64,000 nucleotides of DNA from Doris montereyensis. Its lineage: Eukaryota > Mollusca > Gastropoda > Nudibranchia > Dorididae. The notes below the pieces were generated by a model. It saw only the letters and a list, made by a program, of their open reading frames with translations. It was not told the DNA's origin and did no database searches. The stretch spans positions 95,001-159,000 of the forward strand of contig JAXRKP010001138.1 in the NCBI GenBank assembly GCA_037039925.1, in the 5' to 3' direction. Both the position numbers and the translations under genes were made by a program. Position 1 is the stretch's first letter. Each line of letters starts with the position of its first letter. Shown piece by piece: positions 33,526 through 45,800 of the stretch.

Positions 33526-33589
33526 GCTGTTATGTTCTGATATTTTTGTCCCTCTTGTTGGTTTTTTTGTTTGTCGTCTGTCCATTGTT

Positions 33590-33870
33590 ATAAAATGACC
33601 GTTGTAATCTTTTTTTTTATGTCCATTAGGGGGGGGGGTCATATCAAGATTTTACCACTTGCAGTCATACTGCCAGAGATTTCATTTGATTGCTGTTGGG
33701 TTTTTGGTTGATTATTATTTTAGTTCTTTCCGTTTTTGTATGCACAATATCGAGATTTCTTATTGTTTTCCTCTAGGTTTTGATTTTGGTTTCATTAGTT
33801 TGTTTTTTGGTGCAGGTTGCTTTCGTTACCAATCATTTACTGCCTCGAAATAATATTGACCCAATCCAGA
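33590..33870 (+). repeat. Duplicated block A, first copy
   Basis: Shares AAATGACCGTTGT, GAGATTTCATTTGAT, GGTTGATTATTATTTTAGTT, ATTTCTTATTGTTTTCC and TGCCTCGAAAT in the same order with 34838-35130. Confidence 0.8.
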
Positions 33871-34026
33871 TTTAAAATGTAAGAAGAAAATAAAACAAAA
33901 AAATTGGAAATCTCATTGTCTCAAAATTTCTTGGGTTTTGTTTAGGTTTTTGGGTTGTTTTTTTGTCGTCTTAGTATTTTTTGTGTTTGAATGTAAATTT
34001 ATTTATTGAGTTGTTGGTATCCTCTT

Positions 34027-34039
34027 ATATATATATAGA

Positions 34040-34124
<85 letters not shown>
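34027..34124 (+). repeat. (AT)n microsatellite
   Basis: About 98 bp of alternating TA with two short interruptions. Confidence 0.97.
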
Positions 34125-34127
<3 letters not shown>

Positions 34128-34306
34128 ATTTGATCCATGATAATATAATACGTTATGCAGCTCATCTTGTATGTCATTCCAATTGCTCTTTCAAAAATAA
34201 AAATAATGGCTTGAGTGAGTTTGATTGTTTCTGTGTTGGTTGATACAACTTTGTTATTTTTATATTGTGTAAACAAATCATTTTCTTTAAATTATTTTTA
34301 TACAAG

Positions 34307-34452
34307 TGGATGCTTGGGGAGTGGGTACTGGTAGTGGTAGGTTTTACTTCTTCCTTGCATTCCTATTACATGTCTTGCCCATTGCTGTCTCCTTTTAATT
34401 TTTCTGAGATAACCGCATGATAATAGTGGACGTGGTAGTTTGCAATGAAATA
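34307..34452 (+). repeat. Dispersed repeat family A copy
   Basis: Contains GGTACTGGTAG, GGTAGGTTTTACTTCTTCC, ATTGCTGTCTCCTTTTAATT, CTGAGATAACCGCA and GCAATGAAATAAA. Confidence 0.7.
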
Positions 34453-34587
34453 AATGTAAAAATCCCTTAAATGTAAATTATTATGATTTGTTCTTCAACT
34501 TTTCAAGTTCATCTCATCTTTCCACTCTTCTTCTTCTTCCCATCTTCTCTCTCCTCTCTGTTCATCTCTCTCTCCTTCCCTCCTCCC

Positions 34588-34592
<5 letters not shown>

Positions 34593-34629
<37 letters not shown>

Positions 34630-34710
34630 GCTGTCAGTCTCTCTCTCTGTCTTCTTCTCTCTTTCTCTTTTTTCGCGTATCTTCTCTCTCTCTCTGTTTC
34701 TCTGTATAAC
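34593..34710 (+). repeat. (CT)n array and CT-patched copy of 33404-33480
   Basis: After a CT array (34593-34628), AGGCTGTCAGT and TTTTTTCGCGTATCTT reproduce unusual words of the 33404-33450 repeat copy, but CT repeats stand where that copy has other sequence. Confidence 0.6.
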
Positions 34711-34837
34711 AGTTTTCTTTGAAGAACGGGATATGGGGAAACCAAATATTTAAAATGAGAAACACTTTGTCATCGTCAGTGTCATCATCCTCATTTTAGA
34801 TACATCGAGATACATCGTAGTGTGTAGTCTGAGCATT

Positions 34838-35130
34838 GTGATAAAATGACCGTTGTTAACATTTTATGTCAAAAGTTGTGGGTTCATTTCACGAGTATTT
34901 TATCACCATCGGTCCTACTCCGAGATTTCATTTGATCCCTGGTTGGGTTTTTAGGTGGATTATTATTTTAGTTCTCATCGGACACTGACGATAAAAAGAA
35001 ATTTCTTATTGTTTTTTCCCTCTACACGTTTTGGTTTCATGATTTTTTTACATTGTCGGGGTTGCTTTAAAATCCTACCGTCCGAGATCATCATAGTGCC
35101 TCGAAATCAACTCATTTGCCAATCCAAGAC
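34838..35130 (+). repeat. Duplicated block A, second copy
   Basis: Partner of 33590-33870, about 1.25 kb downstream and in the same orientation. Confidence 0.8.
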
Positions 35131-35270
35131 TTTGAGTTAAGACCTTATTAATCTGGAAACCTGTCAACTCCTTTGCTCAAAGATTTTTGAGTTTAGACCT
35201 TTTAATCTGAAACTTGTCAACTCATTTGCCAACCAAGACTTTTGAGTTTAGACCTTATTAATCTGGGGTT
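35104..35270 (+). repeat. Minisatellite, three units of about 60 bp
   Basis: Units contain CAACTCATTTGCCAA, CCAAGACTTTTGAGTT and AGACCTTATTAATCTG. Two further units occur at 36738-36850. Confidence 0.85.
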
Positions 35271-35709
35271 GCGAGTTATTAGTGTCTCTCTCTTTTCTCC
35301 AAATTTTAAATAAACTCGAAACATGTGTCCTCCATATCCGATAAGCATAAATATGTGATCAAAAAAGAGATCATGAGTTATGGTATGCTTTCCATTGAAA
35401 GAACTCAGGTATACTAGAAGTAATGAATGCGTATTTGAAGCAATGTTATTAAAGCCCAGTTAGTAGGAACGAAGACGAGACCAATAAAAGGAATGGCTTG
35501 AGGGGGGGGGATATGTTTCTGATGTCAATCAAACCGGGAACGAGACCTCCGCATTGACACCCATCTCCTCGCTCTGAAAAAGAAAACGCATTTTGCTATC
35601 TACCAAGCCAACTACTCACGCTCCAAGGTTGGTGTTGCACTCTTTTTTCATGGGGCAATGGGTGCTGTCGCGGAAGTTGGGTTCGGTTCTAATGATGTCC
35701 AAAATATTC

Positions 35710-35810
35710 TATACCTTAATTCTGAGTACTCATAGTCCAGAGGGCCAGGTGTTGACTCCGACCAAAAGGTAGTGGATTCGAGCCCCGCCAACCGTTGAAA
35801 ATGTTCTCGA
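35710..35810 (+). mobile_element. tRNA-like SINE head
   Basis: GCCAGGTGTTGACTCCGACC and the B-box-like GTGGATTCGAGCCCCGCC (35772-35789) match the head of tRNA-derived SINEs. A rearranged copy of the same words lies at 37130-37180. Confidence 0.55.
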
Positions 35811-36149
35811 AATGTTTTGAGCAACAAAATTAATCGACTAATATAGTAAATGCAAATATTACATAATAAGATATTACAGCCTAAGACTTGACATTGTATT
35901 ATGCCTATGGTTAAATTTGCCTGCTAAGGGACCTCCTCATCGTTGGAAAAATATTGATTTTGCTAAGTTTCATTTTTTCAAGGTTTTATCTTCTTTCTTC
36001 CTTTCTTTATAAAGGAAAGGGGTGGCTTTGAGCTCCGATAGAGCCATTGAAATCGCGACCATCTCCCTAAACAGTGGACAATACATAAACTGTTTCTCGT
36101 CTGAAGTTTGTTTACATGTTTTTTTCTCTCTATGTATAGTCAATATGTC

Positions 36150-36415
36150 ATTGTGTCGTCGGTGGTTGATTGGTGAGGCTGTCTGAATTGAATTCATGAG
36201 GTTCTGGGTTCAGAATCCTAGCAAACCTAGACCCGTCGTTGTGTTCCTTGGGAAATACACTTAACATGCATTTCGCCCACTCAACCAGGTGCAAACGGGG
36301 GGGAAGGATTAGATTGGGAATAAAAATCTGCGTCAGTCTAACGTCCTGCCCAGGAGATAATTTTTATCAACTGTTTTGGCTCTATGGGCCGTAATGGCTT
36401 TGATGGAAATGTTCA
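36150..36415 (+). mobile_element. tRNA-derived SINE, fuller copy
   Basis: An A-box-like GGTGGTTGATTGGTGAGGCT and a B-box-like GGTTCTGGGTTCAGAATCC (36201-36219) precede a body shared with 14310-14545: GACCCGTCGTTGTGTTCCTT, AACATGCATTTCGCCCACTC, AACGTCCTGCCCAGGAG and GGGCCGTAATGGCTTTGA. Confidence 0.75.
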
Positions 36416-36734
36416 TTTCTTAATTATTTTGTTTACCTTGTATATCCTCTTGTACAACTGACTTACATGGAAAGCAGATATAACATGCACCGGAGTGCCT
36501 TTCGTATAGGTACAAGCGCACATATGTAGTCCACTTACACCTACAAATTCCAAAACCTACGAAATCGTATGATCCTGTTTTACTTGCATACGATATGAAG
36601 CTTAGGCTTTTTATGGCATAAGCTACCGGCACAACTAGCTTACTTTTGCAGATCAATACCCGCACAGCTTAAAATTAATGTCTGCATTGTCTGGGCCCTT
36701 TCCAAAGCCTTCTCCTAGCTTACTTTTGCCAAGC

Positions 36735-37927
36735 AATACTGTAGCTCCTTTGCCAGCAAGACTTTTGAGTTTAGACCTTATTAATCTCTGAAACTTGTCA
36801 ACTCATTTGCCAACCAAGACTTTTGAGTTTGAACCTTATTGATACAGGTTGCGACTTATTAGTGTCCCACCCTGAAATTTTAAATAAAGAAACATGTGTC
36901 CTTATCCCGCCCCGTGCCCATTGAAAGAACTCCCAGGTATACACTCTCAATGTTATTAAGAAAGCCCAGTTCCCCAATACAGAGGAATAGACAGGGGGAC
37001 ATTTCTTTGATTCTTCTCTCTCCTCTCTCCTGAAAAGAAAACCATTTCCTATCTACCCTCTCTCTCTCTTTAAGTCTCTCTGTCGCGGAAGTTGCGGAGT
37101 TCTCTCTTTAAGTTGTCTGGACTCTCCAAGGTAGTAGTTCGAGCCCCGCCAACCGTTGAAAATGTTCTCGAAATCTTCTTTTAAGACCTAATATAGTACA
37201 ATCTGTTTACTACTTTGACATTGTACCGGAATGCTAAGGGACGCTAACGTTTCCATTGAACCCAACTTGTCATTGAAATCGAGTCCCTAATTTTACATGA
37301 TGAGTAACACCCCATTTAGACTGTTTCTCGTCTGTCCCATGTTTTTTATGCCATCCTCTAAGTGACAACCTCAAAATGAATAGAAAATAAAAATATTGGC
37401 CCTGTTCTCTTGGTTGAGAAATGAAAAACCACAAGAGTTCCATCATGACATCACATCAAAAAAGTTGTCTAATTTTTGTCTCTCTCACTAAAATATTTTT
37501 GTCTCATCCTGAAATCCGTGGTCCTCTTCCGTCTGAGTTCCACAACCGAAGTCTCTTTGATGCTCACTAAATAAGGCTTTTATAGATTTTTGGAAAATCG
37601 AATGTTTGGATCTGTTCAATTTTTGTGGAAAGCTTTTACCCACTTCAACCTCTGACCGTGTCATGGAAACCTAAAGAACGATTTCTTCGACTGATATCAC
37701 ACGCACTTCCTACCCATCTTGAATGTTCAACAAAATAATCACAATGATAATAACAATCCAATGAATAACTGATGATTGATAATAATAACAATCCAATATG
37801 AGTGAATGAAACAGAGAAAGACAGTATCAACTCCATTTAAACGCCGTGTTGCAACACAACTTAAATTAAAGTCTTCTTAAAATAAGGTTGTTTTAATCTC
37901 CGTTCTAAGACCCTGACATTTCTCTCC

Positions 37928-37972
<45 letters not shown>

Positions 37973-38280
37973 TTTAAGTACTCTACAATCTGTTTAAGTT
38001 GATACTTTCAGGGCACGCTAACGTTCCCTTTCCCAAATTTTCGTTGGAAGATCCCTGTCCCATCCACCACGACATCACATTCCTTTGGTCTGTCGAAGGC
38101 TGTTATATTGGCTTTTCGAATTTTTGTGGAAAATCTCAAGTGATATCGATATCGAAAGCGATGCATCATCATGACTTTTCTTAAAATAAGGTTGTTTTAA
38201 TCTCCGGAATTAAACATTTCTCTTTCAACTTCCCTTTCCCAAATTTTCGTGGAAGATCTCGAGTGTCAAAATAGTGATAC
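36735..38280 (+). repeat. Patchwork region, shortened scrambled copy of about 35.1-36.2 kb
   Basis: Words in the order found at 35200-36130 reappear with blocks missing: TTTTAAATAAA, GAAACATGTGTCC, CATTGAAAGAACTC, GCCCAGTT, GAAAAGAAAAC, TGTCGCGGAAGTTG, GCCCCGCCAACCGTTGAAAA, GCTAAGGGAC and ACTGTTTCTCGTCTG. Joints are often filled with CTCTCTTTAAG-like strings. TCTTAAAATAAGGTTGTTTT occurs at about 37875 and again at 38177, and CCCTTTCCCAAATTTTCG at 38025 and 38229. Confidence 0.7.
37927..37970 (+). repeat. (CT)n microsatellite
   Basis: About 44 bp of CT repeats inside the patchwork region. Confidence 0.95.
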
Positions 38281-38366
38281 ATCATACTAAGTGTCAAAAT
38301 ATGTCAAATTTGACAATGCCCAACTTTTTTCTTAACGAACATTCACTAACCAATGATTTGCTCTTC

Positions 38367-38639
<273 letters not shown>

Positions 38640-38645
<6 letters not shown>

Positions 38646-38936
38646 TATATTTCCTTTCTTCAAGTACTATGTTTATTAGAGACGTGCAGTGCAATCAAGA
38701 AGACCTACATTTCTTCTGTATTTAGCCTACCCTTTTCTTAAAAATTGTAAAATCGAAAGTAGTTTGCATTTCCTATAAAGCTATACAGTTCAGTTCAGAT
38801 TCTATATATCAGTAAGTTAGGTCTATCTACATTCTAGGCCTATATGAACTTTCAAGTCAAGTTTTCTCAGCCGGAAATAAAAGTGTGCAAATTTATCTTG
38901 TTACGTTGTTCCTCATTCGGACATTACACAAGCAAG
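38640..38936 (+). promoter_or_regulatory. EIF3J: Probable EIF3J promoter and 5' UTR
   Basis: This interval lies between the pyrimidine array and the start codon. It holds an ETS-type CCGGAA at 38871-38876 and no TATA box at a convincing distance. The transcription start cannot be placed from sequence. The ATG at 38937 has A at -3 (CAAGATGT). Confidence 0.35.
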
Positions 38937-38952
38937 ATGTCGGACGATTGGG
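38937..38952 (+). CDS. EIF3J: EIF3J exon 1
   Basis: ATG opens MSDDW plus one base, then the donor GTAAGA. Short first exons with MSD/W are typical of this gene, and the next exon completes WEN in frame. Confidence 0.9.
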
Positions 38953-39827
38953 GTAAGAACATGTGGAAATGCGCAAGTACTCATGCGTTTGCTTAAGTGG
39001 TGGTTTGAGAAGTTAATTTGACGCTTTTTCATTTCAGAGAACGAAAACTTTGAGCCATCAATTCCTGCTGGAACGACGGCAACAGACAAATGGCTAGGAG
39101 AGGATGAGGAAGATGATGTCAAGGTACCTGTTATCGATAACATTACAGTCTGGAAAGAAGTCACGGGTCTTTTGGCTTGTGGTGACCTTTGTTTTAGATG
39201 CAAAAAATATGAAGTGTGCTCCATGTCCTTGATATCCAGATCTAGATCTAGATCTATGTGTCCTCTTTACTTTATTATTATTTGAGATCTGAATTGGAGA
39301 ATCTGTTCTACCCCAATGTCAGTACAAACAAGGGGATGAGTCACTGAATTCACGCCCTCATTTCATTGTGACTTGTGGCACTAACTGTAATCTGGTGTAA
39401 TGCAAGTGTGAGAGTTACCTCGTGAAACGAAATGGTGTGTCTGACTAAATTCTCCCCAAAATCTTGAAAAACCAAGAGGGGGTGTTGAATAAAAGTCATA
39501 AGATCGAATAGATAGGTTTACATATAAATAGGCCTACTCAATAAAATGAGCTAATACTGACATCTGCTAGTTAACATTATTTTGCCATTATAAGAGGGCT
39601 ATGTTATTCGGACTATTGTCCAAATAACTAAACCCAGTTATTCGGACTATTGTGTAAATAATTATAATTCGGACTATTGTGTAAATAATTATAATTCGGA
39701 CAATTGTGTGTAAATAACTAGATCTAGATTATATCGATATCTTCTTCTTATGAAATTTTTGCTCAGAGACCCCGTTCTCCGTCTTGTTCTTCTGTTGTGT
39801 TTTTGTTTTTGTTTTATTTGTGTTGTT

Positions 39828-39873
<46 letters not shown>

Positions 39874-42800
39874 CTCACTCCTCCCTCTCCCCTCTCCCTC
39901 TCTCTCTCTCTCTCTCTCATTCTCTCACTCGCTTTCTCTTTATCTCAATTAATGCGAGTGACACTGGATAAAGGCTGCTTCGAATCCATCACTAGAGAAC
40001 AGCCATCAATGGAATGGAATACATGTACAGACCTACATATGGCAGGTTTCACAAAATGGTCCATCCCCATTTCCCTCTTTTGTCAAAATGTACATGTTAT
40101 ATTTTTTACAAGTGATATATACCATGTTAAAGCTTAGAACATGAGGATTCCAGATATATGACTTTAAGAGATAGCAAAGGACTGTGGGGCAAGTAAATTA
40201 GCTTTTAAAAGTCATGTTTTTCAGTCAAGGGGCATAACTGTGAAAATTCTAGGTCCAACGCCAGTATGTAATGTTCGTGAACTGCTCGCGTCCGTCGACC
40301 GAGGTTTCTGGCGTTTATTTAGTGACGTAACGCTTGGGCATCTGGTTTGGAGAGTTCCCTGACTTTTCCTAGTTCTCAATAAGATGTGAAGTCTGTGTTT
40401 GTGTTTCCCGACACCTCGGGCGTGGAGTCGACGGCCGGTGCCTTTACCGTTGATCAGATGACTCGCGCGATCCGGATCGTGTGGATGATGAAAACCAATG
40501 TCTTTTGTCCCGTTTTTTGTAAAATTCTGTGATTGTACGCCTTTATACTATCCTTATTACGTGTTACGGGTTTATCGTGTGTACCATTCTGCTCAAACTG
40601 GTACGGTAAACTTCACGACTTATAATTTTAACGAGTGAGGATGCGATACGTATAGGCCGATATTTGCCAATAGAATAGAGAGAGAGATGCACCAGCAACA
40701 AAACCCCTCGCCGAAAAGAAAGCGCTTTGACGACAATTATTGTTCCTTTCTCCCCGTACGAGCCCCCCTCCCATCATCACTTCTCCGCTACTCCCGTCAT
40801 CACTCACCCCCCCCTCTAACTATCTAGTCACATAGAGCGCCCACTAGACTAGCACAAACTTGTCTTATCGATCGATAATTTCTTCATGGAATACGGGACG
40901 GGATGGGAGCGGTGGCTGGCAAATCTTGAACTCTACTTGAACCTGTGCTATTAGTATTATTTTTTTTCTCTCTCTCTCTCGTTGAAATGCGTTTTTAGTA
41001 ATATTGTATTGTTATGCCAAGGAGAATGTGCATAGTGGAGACGTAAAGTCACTATCATTGTAATCGACTTCTAAACCTCCCGTATTGCCAATTATTTGTC
41101 TTTATTTATTAGAACATAATAAATCATGAAAGCCTATTGATTGCCGGACTTGTTTACATAAGTTTCACTCACGATAAGCCAAAGCAGGTTTTGCCAATGC
41201 AACCGAATCTAACCTGAACGGTCTCGAATCTAACCTGATCACAGTCTCCTTTCTGATGTCCAATCATCGCCTACATTTTTGCATGGCCGTAAGCACATGG
41301 CCGTAAGAGTCTTCCAAAACAAAATATTCTGTGCAAAGCCAACCAGACAATTTAAAAACAAAAATTTCATGATTTCCCAATAGGCTTACACGCGATGAAC
41401 TACGAGACAATAGCTCGACCAATATTACCGTTATTAGATCTCAGATCGAAAAAAACATTTTTTGTCCGACCATGAGGTCTCGTAGACTGCCAGTAGTCTC
41501 ATGGTATTCTCACTCTCATTTAGAGTTACCTATGATTTTTTCGTGTCTTTACAGAATATATGGTGGTAGGAATACGTTTTTTTCACTCCAGATCAAAAAA
41601 AAGGCGCTTCTACGTATTTTTCAACTGTTTTTTTTCAGCTCTTACTGTGTGTTCATTTGTAGACATCAGTTGTTACATAATAACGAAAATCTGAAACCTG
41701 CCTCACGTGATCACTGCAAAAGATAAAAAATATTTAGGACTCGCCAAATTTTCTTTTGAACAATTCTCTTCCACATGGAATTAAAGAAAACAGAATAAAA
41801 GGTCGTTGACCTCACCTACCTTAAGGTGAAAAGGGACTTGTTAAAAAGAGGGAAATGTGGTCTGTCTGGATTGCTGACATTTCACACCCAAAAATATTCA
41901 CAAAACACACAAATTGAAAGCAAATTTCACAATATTATATTTTTTATATCTGCGATGTCAAAGCTATACATGGACCAAATGTTAAGAAGATTCATCAATT
42001 AGACTTTGAGAAAGATTAATTGAAGAGTTCAAGTTATCATTGAGTCCCATTTTTGTGAAACCTGCCATATGTAACATTATGATGTATTTCAAAATGTGAT
42101 GAGACTGATCCTCACATCTGATCAAAATATTTTGATGTGAATCTTCTATTGAATACAATGTATTGGGACAAATTGTCTCTGAATAGTCTCATGCGTGTAT
42201 TTCATTAACAATTTCAACTTGAACGAAAATAAATTTACTTACATCATGTTAACTAATATAAGATTAGTCTGACCTTTGGATACTACTGTCTTTGCTTTGA
42301 CCTATAAGCAATACATTCATGAATAGATGTGTTTGTCAGCACGAATTATAATATTGATATTAATGTATAGTTTTCCCATAACTTTTACTACATTACATGG
42401 GCTCAAATCGCTTTACAAAGTGTCATAATCATGGGATAAACATTTAAAAAAAAAATATCATCATGATTACTGCGCAATATATAAAACAATAAGAAATATT
42501 ATACATCAATACATCATTTAAAAATCAAGCAACGATCCAAAAAAGGACCAAAGCTAAATGACTGGTTGGTGCAGATAAGGGATGAAATAAAAAATGCTCC
42601 TGAAAAAAAAGATAAAAAATCAGCACAACAGGCATTTACTACCAAGAAAATTCTTTTATTCCTTCGAATACAAGTACTACAAACAAACTGCTGGCAATTT
42701 AATAATTTAAAAAAAAGAAAACTCAACTAGATAAAGGAAAAACAATCTTCCCAAGCAGGGAATCGAACCCGGCCGCCGCGGTGAGAGCACGGAATCTTGA

Positions 42801-45800
42801 CCACTTGGGACCTGATAACTATAAACTTTACGAAATATATATACACATGTAAGTCTAACATAAATTTTTGAACGTTACATAACAGGAGCATCACCATCCC
42901 CTCTTTTTAAAATCTCTTTTGTTTTTTTAAAAGGCCGATGTTACATCTACCCAGACCTGCCAAGTTTCCCGATTTTATTGGGAAATTCCCGATTTGAAAC
43001 CTCCATTCCAGATATGGCCGCAATTTTCCCGATATTTTGTTCTCGAGAGCAAAAAATTATTTTGGTGAAGAAAATTGCGAATTACAATTTCTACTAAGCT
43101 CTACTAAGTACTAAGCTTATAATCGTACTTGGTAGAAATAATCGAAGACGATAAAACCTTTTGGTTCGATACTAAATATAAATAGTTTCATTGATAGTAA
43201 TCGTAGATTACATTCAGTGATTTTGAGTACTCGATATTCACCTATTAATGCTGACATTCACCTATTAATGCTGTTTGGCTAGAAACTGCTTTTGCTTTGC
43301 TAGGTTTAAATTGTAATCATTTAAATACAGTCTATTATCATTCTTTCACAGTTTCAGTCCCTTTCCTTTGTTTACGAAGCTGACGGATCGTATTATTTTC
43401 TGTATCTAGCGCTTTCTTGATTGTGTCTGTTTTTCTTTGAATCATACTTGGATTATATTTTTGATTAGTTTAACTTCGTAAATTGGATTTATTCATTAAT
43501 TTACTGCTGTTTTTATAATTTACCGTGTCTAAAATTGGAATACTAGGCTCTACAACTGAGATCTAGATCTAGATAATATAAACGTTTTATCTTGAATTTG
43601 AATTGGGCATGGACCGATTTCTGAAAAAACAGGCCTTTGGAAATAGAACATTCAGAAGATGTGGAACCTACCTCTAGATCTAGTTGTAATTCTTATAGTT
43701 CTCAACCAAGCAAGAAACCTAAACCAAGTGTTAAATTTCGGGAGGAATATAGGAAGGAATGGCCATGCATTAAACCTTCTGTGAAAGGGGAGAGTTTTGC
43801 ACATTGTGTACCTTGTGGTTTAGATGTTAGCATTGCCAACGGTGTGAAGGATGACATCAGAAAACATGTGAAAACTGCAAAGCATGCTACTGCAGTTAAG
43901 GACAGTCTATCCAGTAGGAATATCAGTGGCTTCATGACCAAGGACAAAATTGCTCTGTGATTAGGGCAGAGGTTTTATGGACAAAATTTATTTTTGAGAA
44001 AAACTTGCCTGTCTCGGTTGGTAATCAGTTCGGGACTCTGTTAAGAAGAGTAAAAGGATTGTGCCTAGATTCAGAAACCGCTAAGAAATTTGCTTGTGGT
44101 CGCACAAAAACAACCGATGGCATAGGGGGTGCACCGTCCGTTATTGCAAATGTGAATCGATCGACATGTCAACGTGATGTGTAAGCAAGCGCTATCATAA
44201 GTCTGATGTTGCATGTACAGCAAAGCCGGGTTTGAAATTATAATTTTACAATCTTAATGGTTTCAGGATAATTGGGAAGATGACGATGATGAAGAGAAAA
44301 GACGGAAAATTCCTCTGCCACAACCACAACAGGTAGATATTAAGTTTCATTGGTTGTTATACATTGTCTTTGCCTTTTCTTCTTCTTTTTTTCTGATTTA
44401 GTCCACTTAACTCACTAGGTGTGTATATTCCCTGACCGGAAGGCTCTGACCTATATTCATCTTCCCGGCAACCAGATCGCTGTGGTGTGATGTGTTTACA
44501 TTTTCTGAGCTTCCTATGTGCTTCTGATGGATGGTGTAAGAAAAATGACTCCATCTCTCTCAGTGTCACTATTGTAACAGTCCATGACGATAAAATTGAT
44601 GATGAAAATAAAAACAATACAGAAAGCATATAGACATTTGAAACAGGGCAATGAAACGTACATTGAACAGAGGCAGTACAGTAGCAAAATGTGATCAATG
44701 ACGGGCTTTGCGGAAATCAACAGTATTACATTATACTTGCTTATAGGATCATGACCTGCATCAGAAAGAGGCTTAAATGGTGTAATGAGCTTTTTTTATT
44801 AGAAATATAACACTTAAAATAAGTAACAGAAAGAGAATTCAGTTGATTGTGGCAAACCCAAGATAATTGAGGGGGGGGAGGGGGTTCACATACACACGTA
44901 CATACACAATTTAGAGAGATAAGACCATCAACTTCAAGACACAATTTTTATTGATTATTTTATTAGCGTTTTTTTCAAATCATTAACTTATTGAATCAGG
45001 TCATTTTGCTTCTATGGGCTTTTCTGAGTCATTAGTAGCTTGTCCAAACTGCCCCGTTTTCCGTTCATCACAGCGAGTCGCAGATTTCGTCTAATTTTCA
45101 GTCCTATACTTGCGCCCCCCCCCCCCCCCATACAATGTAGTAGTGTAATGTGACTTACACCATTGGACAGATCTATTCAAGCCCTTTCCAACCAGGTGTG
45201 TTGTTATAGGGAATGTGTAATGCAATGTGGTCTGACACTCACTCTGGTGAGTGAGGATGGTCAGACGTGAAAGCCAGTGGCAAGCTGGTGAGAAATCAGT
45301 TGGCCAGACACCTCTCTCTTCTTCGTGGTATGCGATAGCTCAATGAATGATAGTTGCCACTGATTGGATTCGGATTGTGCTAAACATAGGCTTTACAATG
45401 ATACCTTATAGTCCTGCAGATGTCAAAGAGCTCATCCGAGGTGATTGAAGTTTTTAAACGCTCCGTAGAGCATAGAGTTTATGTAAGAAACTTTCAACTT
45501 TGCAAGTTACCGCGACAGAGCTTTGTTAAACACGTCCTCAACCGAAATTCGGCATGGCCTTCTAACTAGATCTAGTGCGAAACTGACCAGTCACTTGGCT
45601 CGAGCCGTGTGTGTGTGTGGTCGATTCAGTGTTTAGAGACAAAGTAGGCCGTTTTTGCATTTTTGCATTTCTACATTGATAAAGTTGTCTTGTAGTTTTC
45701 GGAGAGTAGGGAAAAAATTGGGCTTGTTCTATGTCTTTGTGACTTCAAGTTTAAGAAGTTTGAGTTTTGTAAGTGATCGTTATTGCAAGATATAGAAGGA

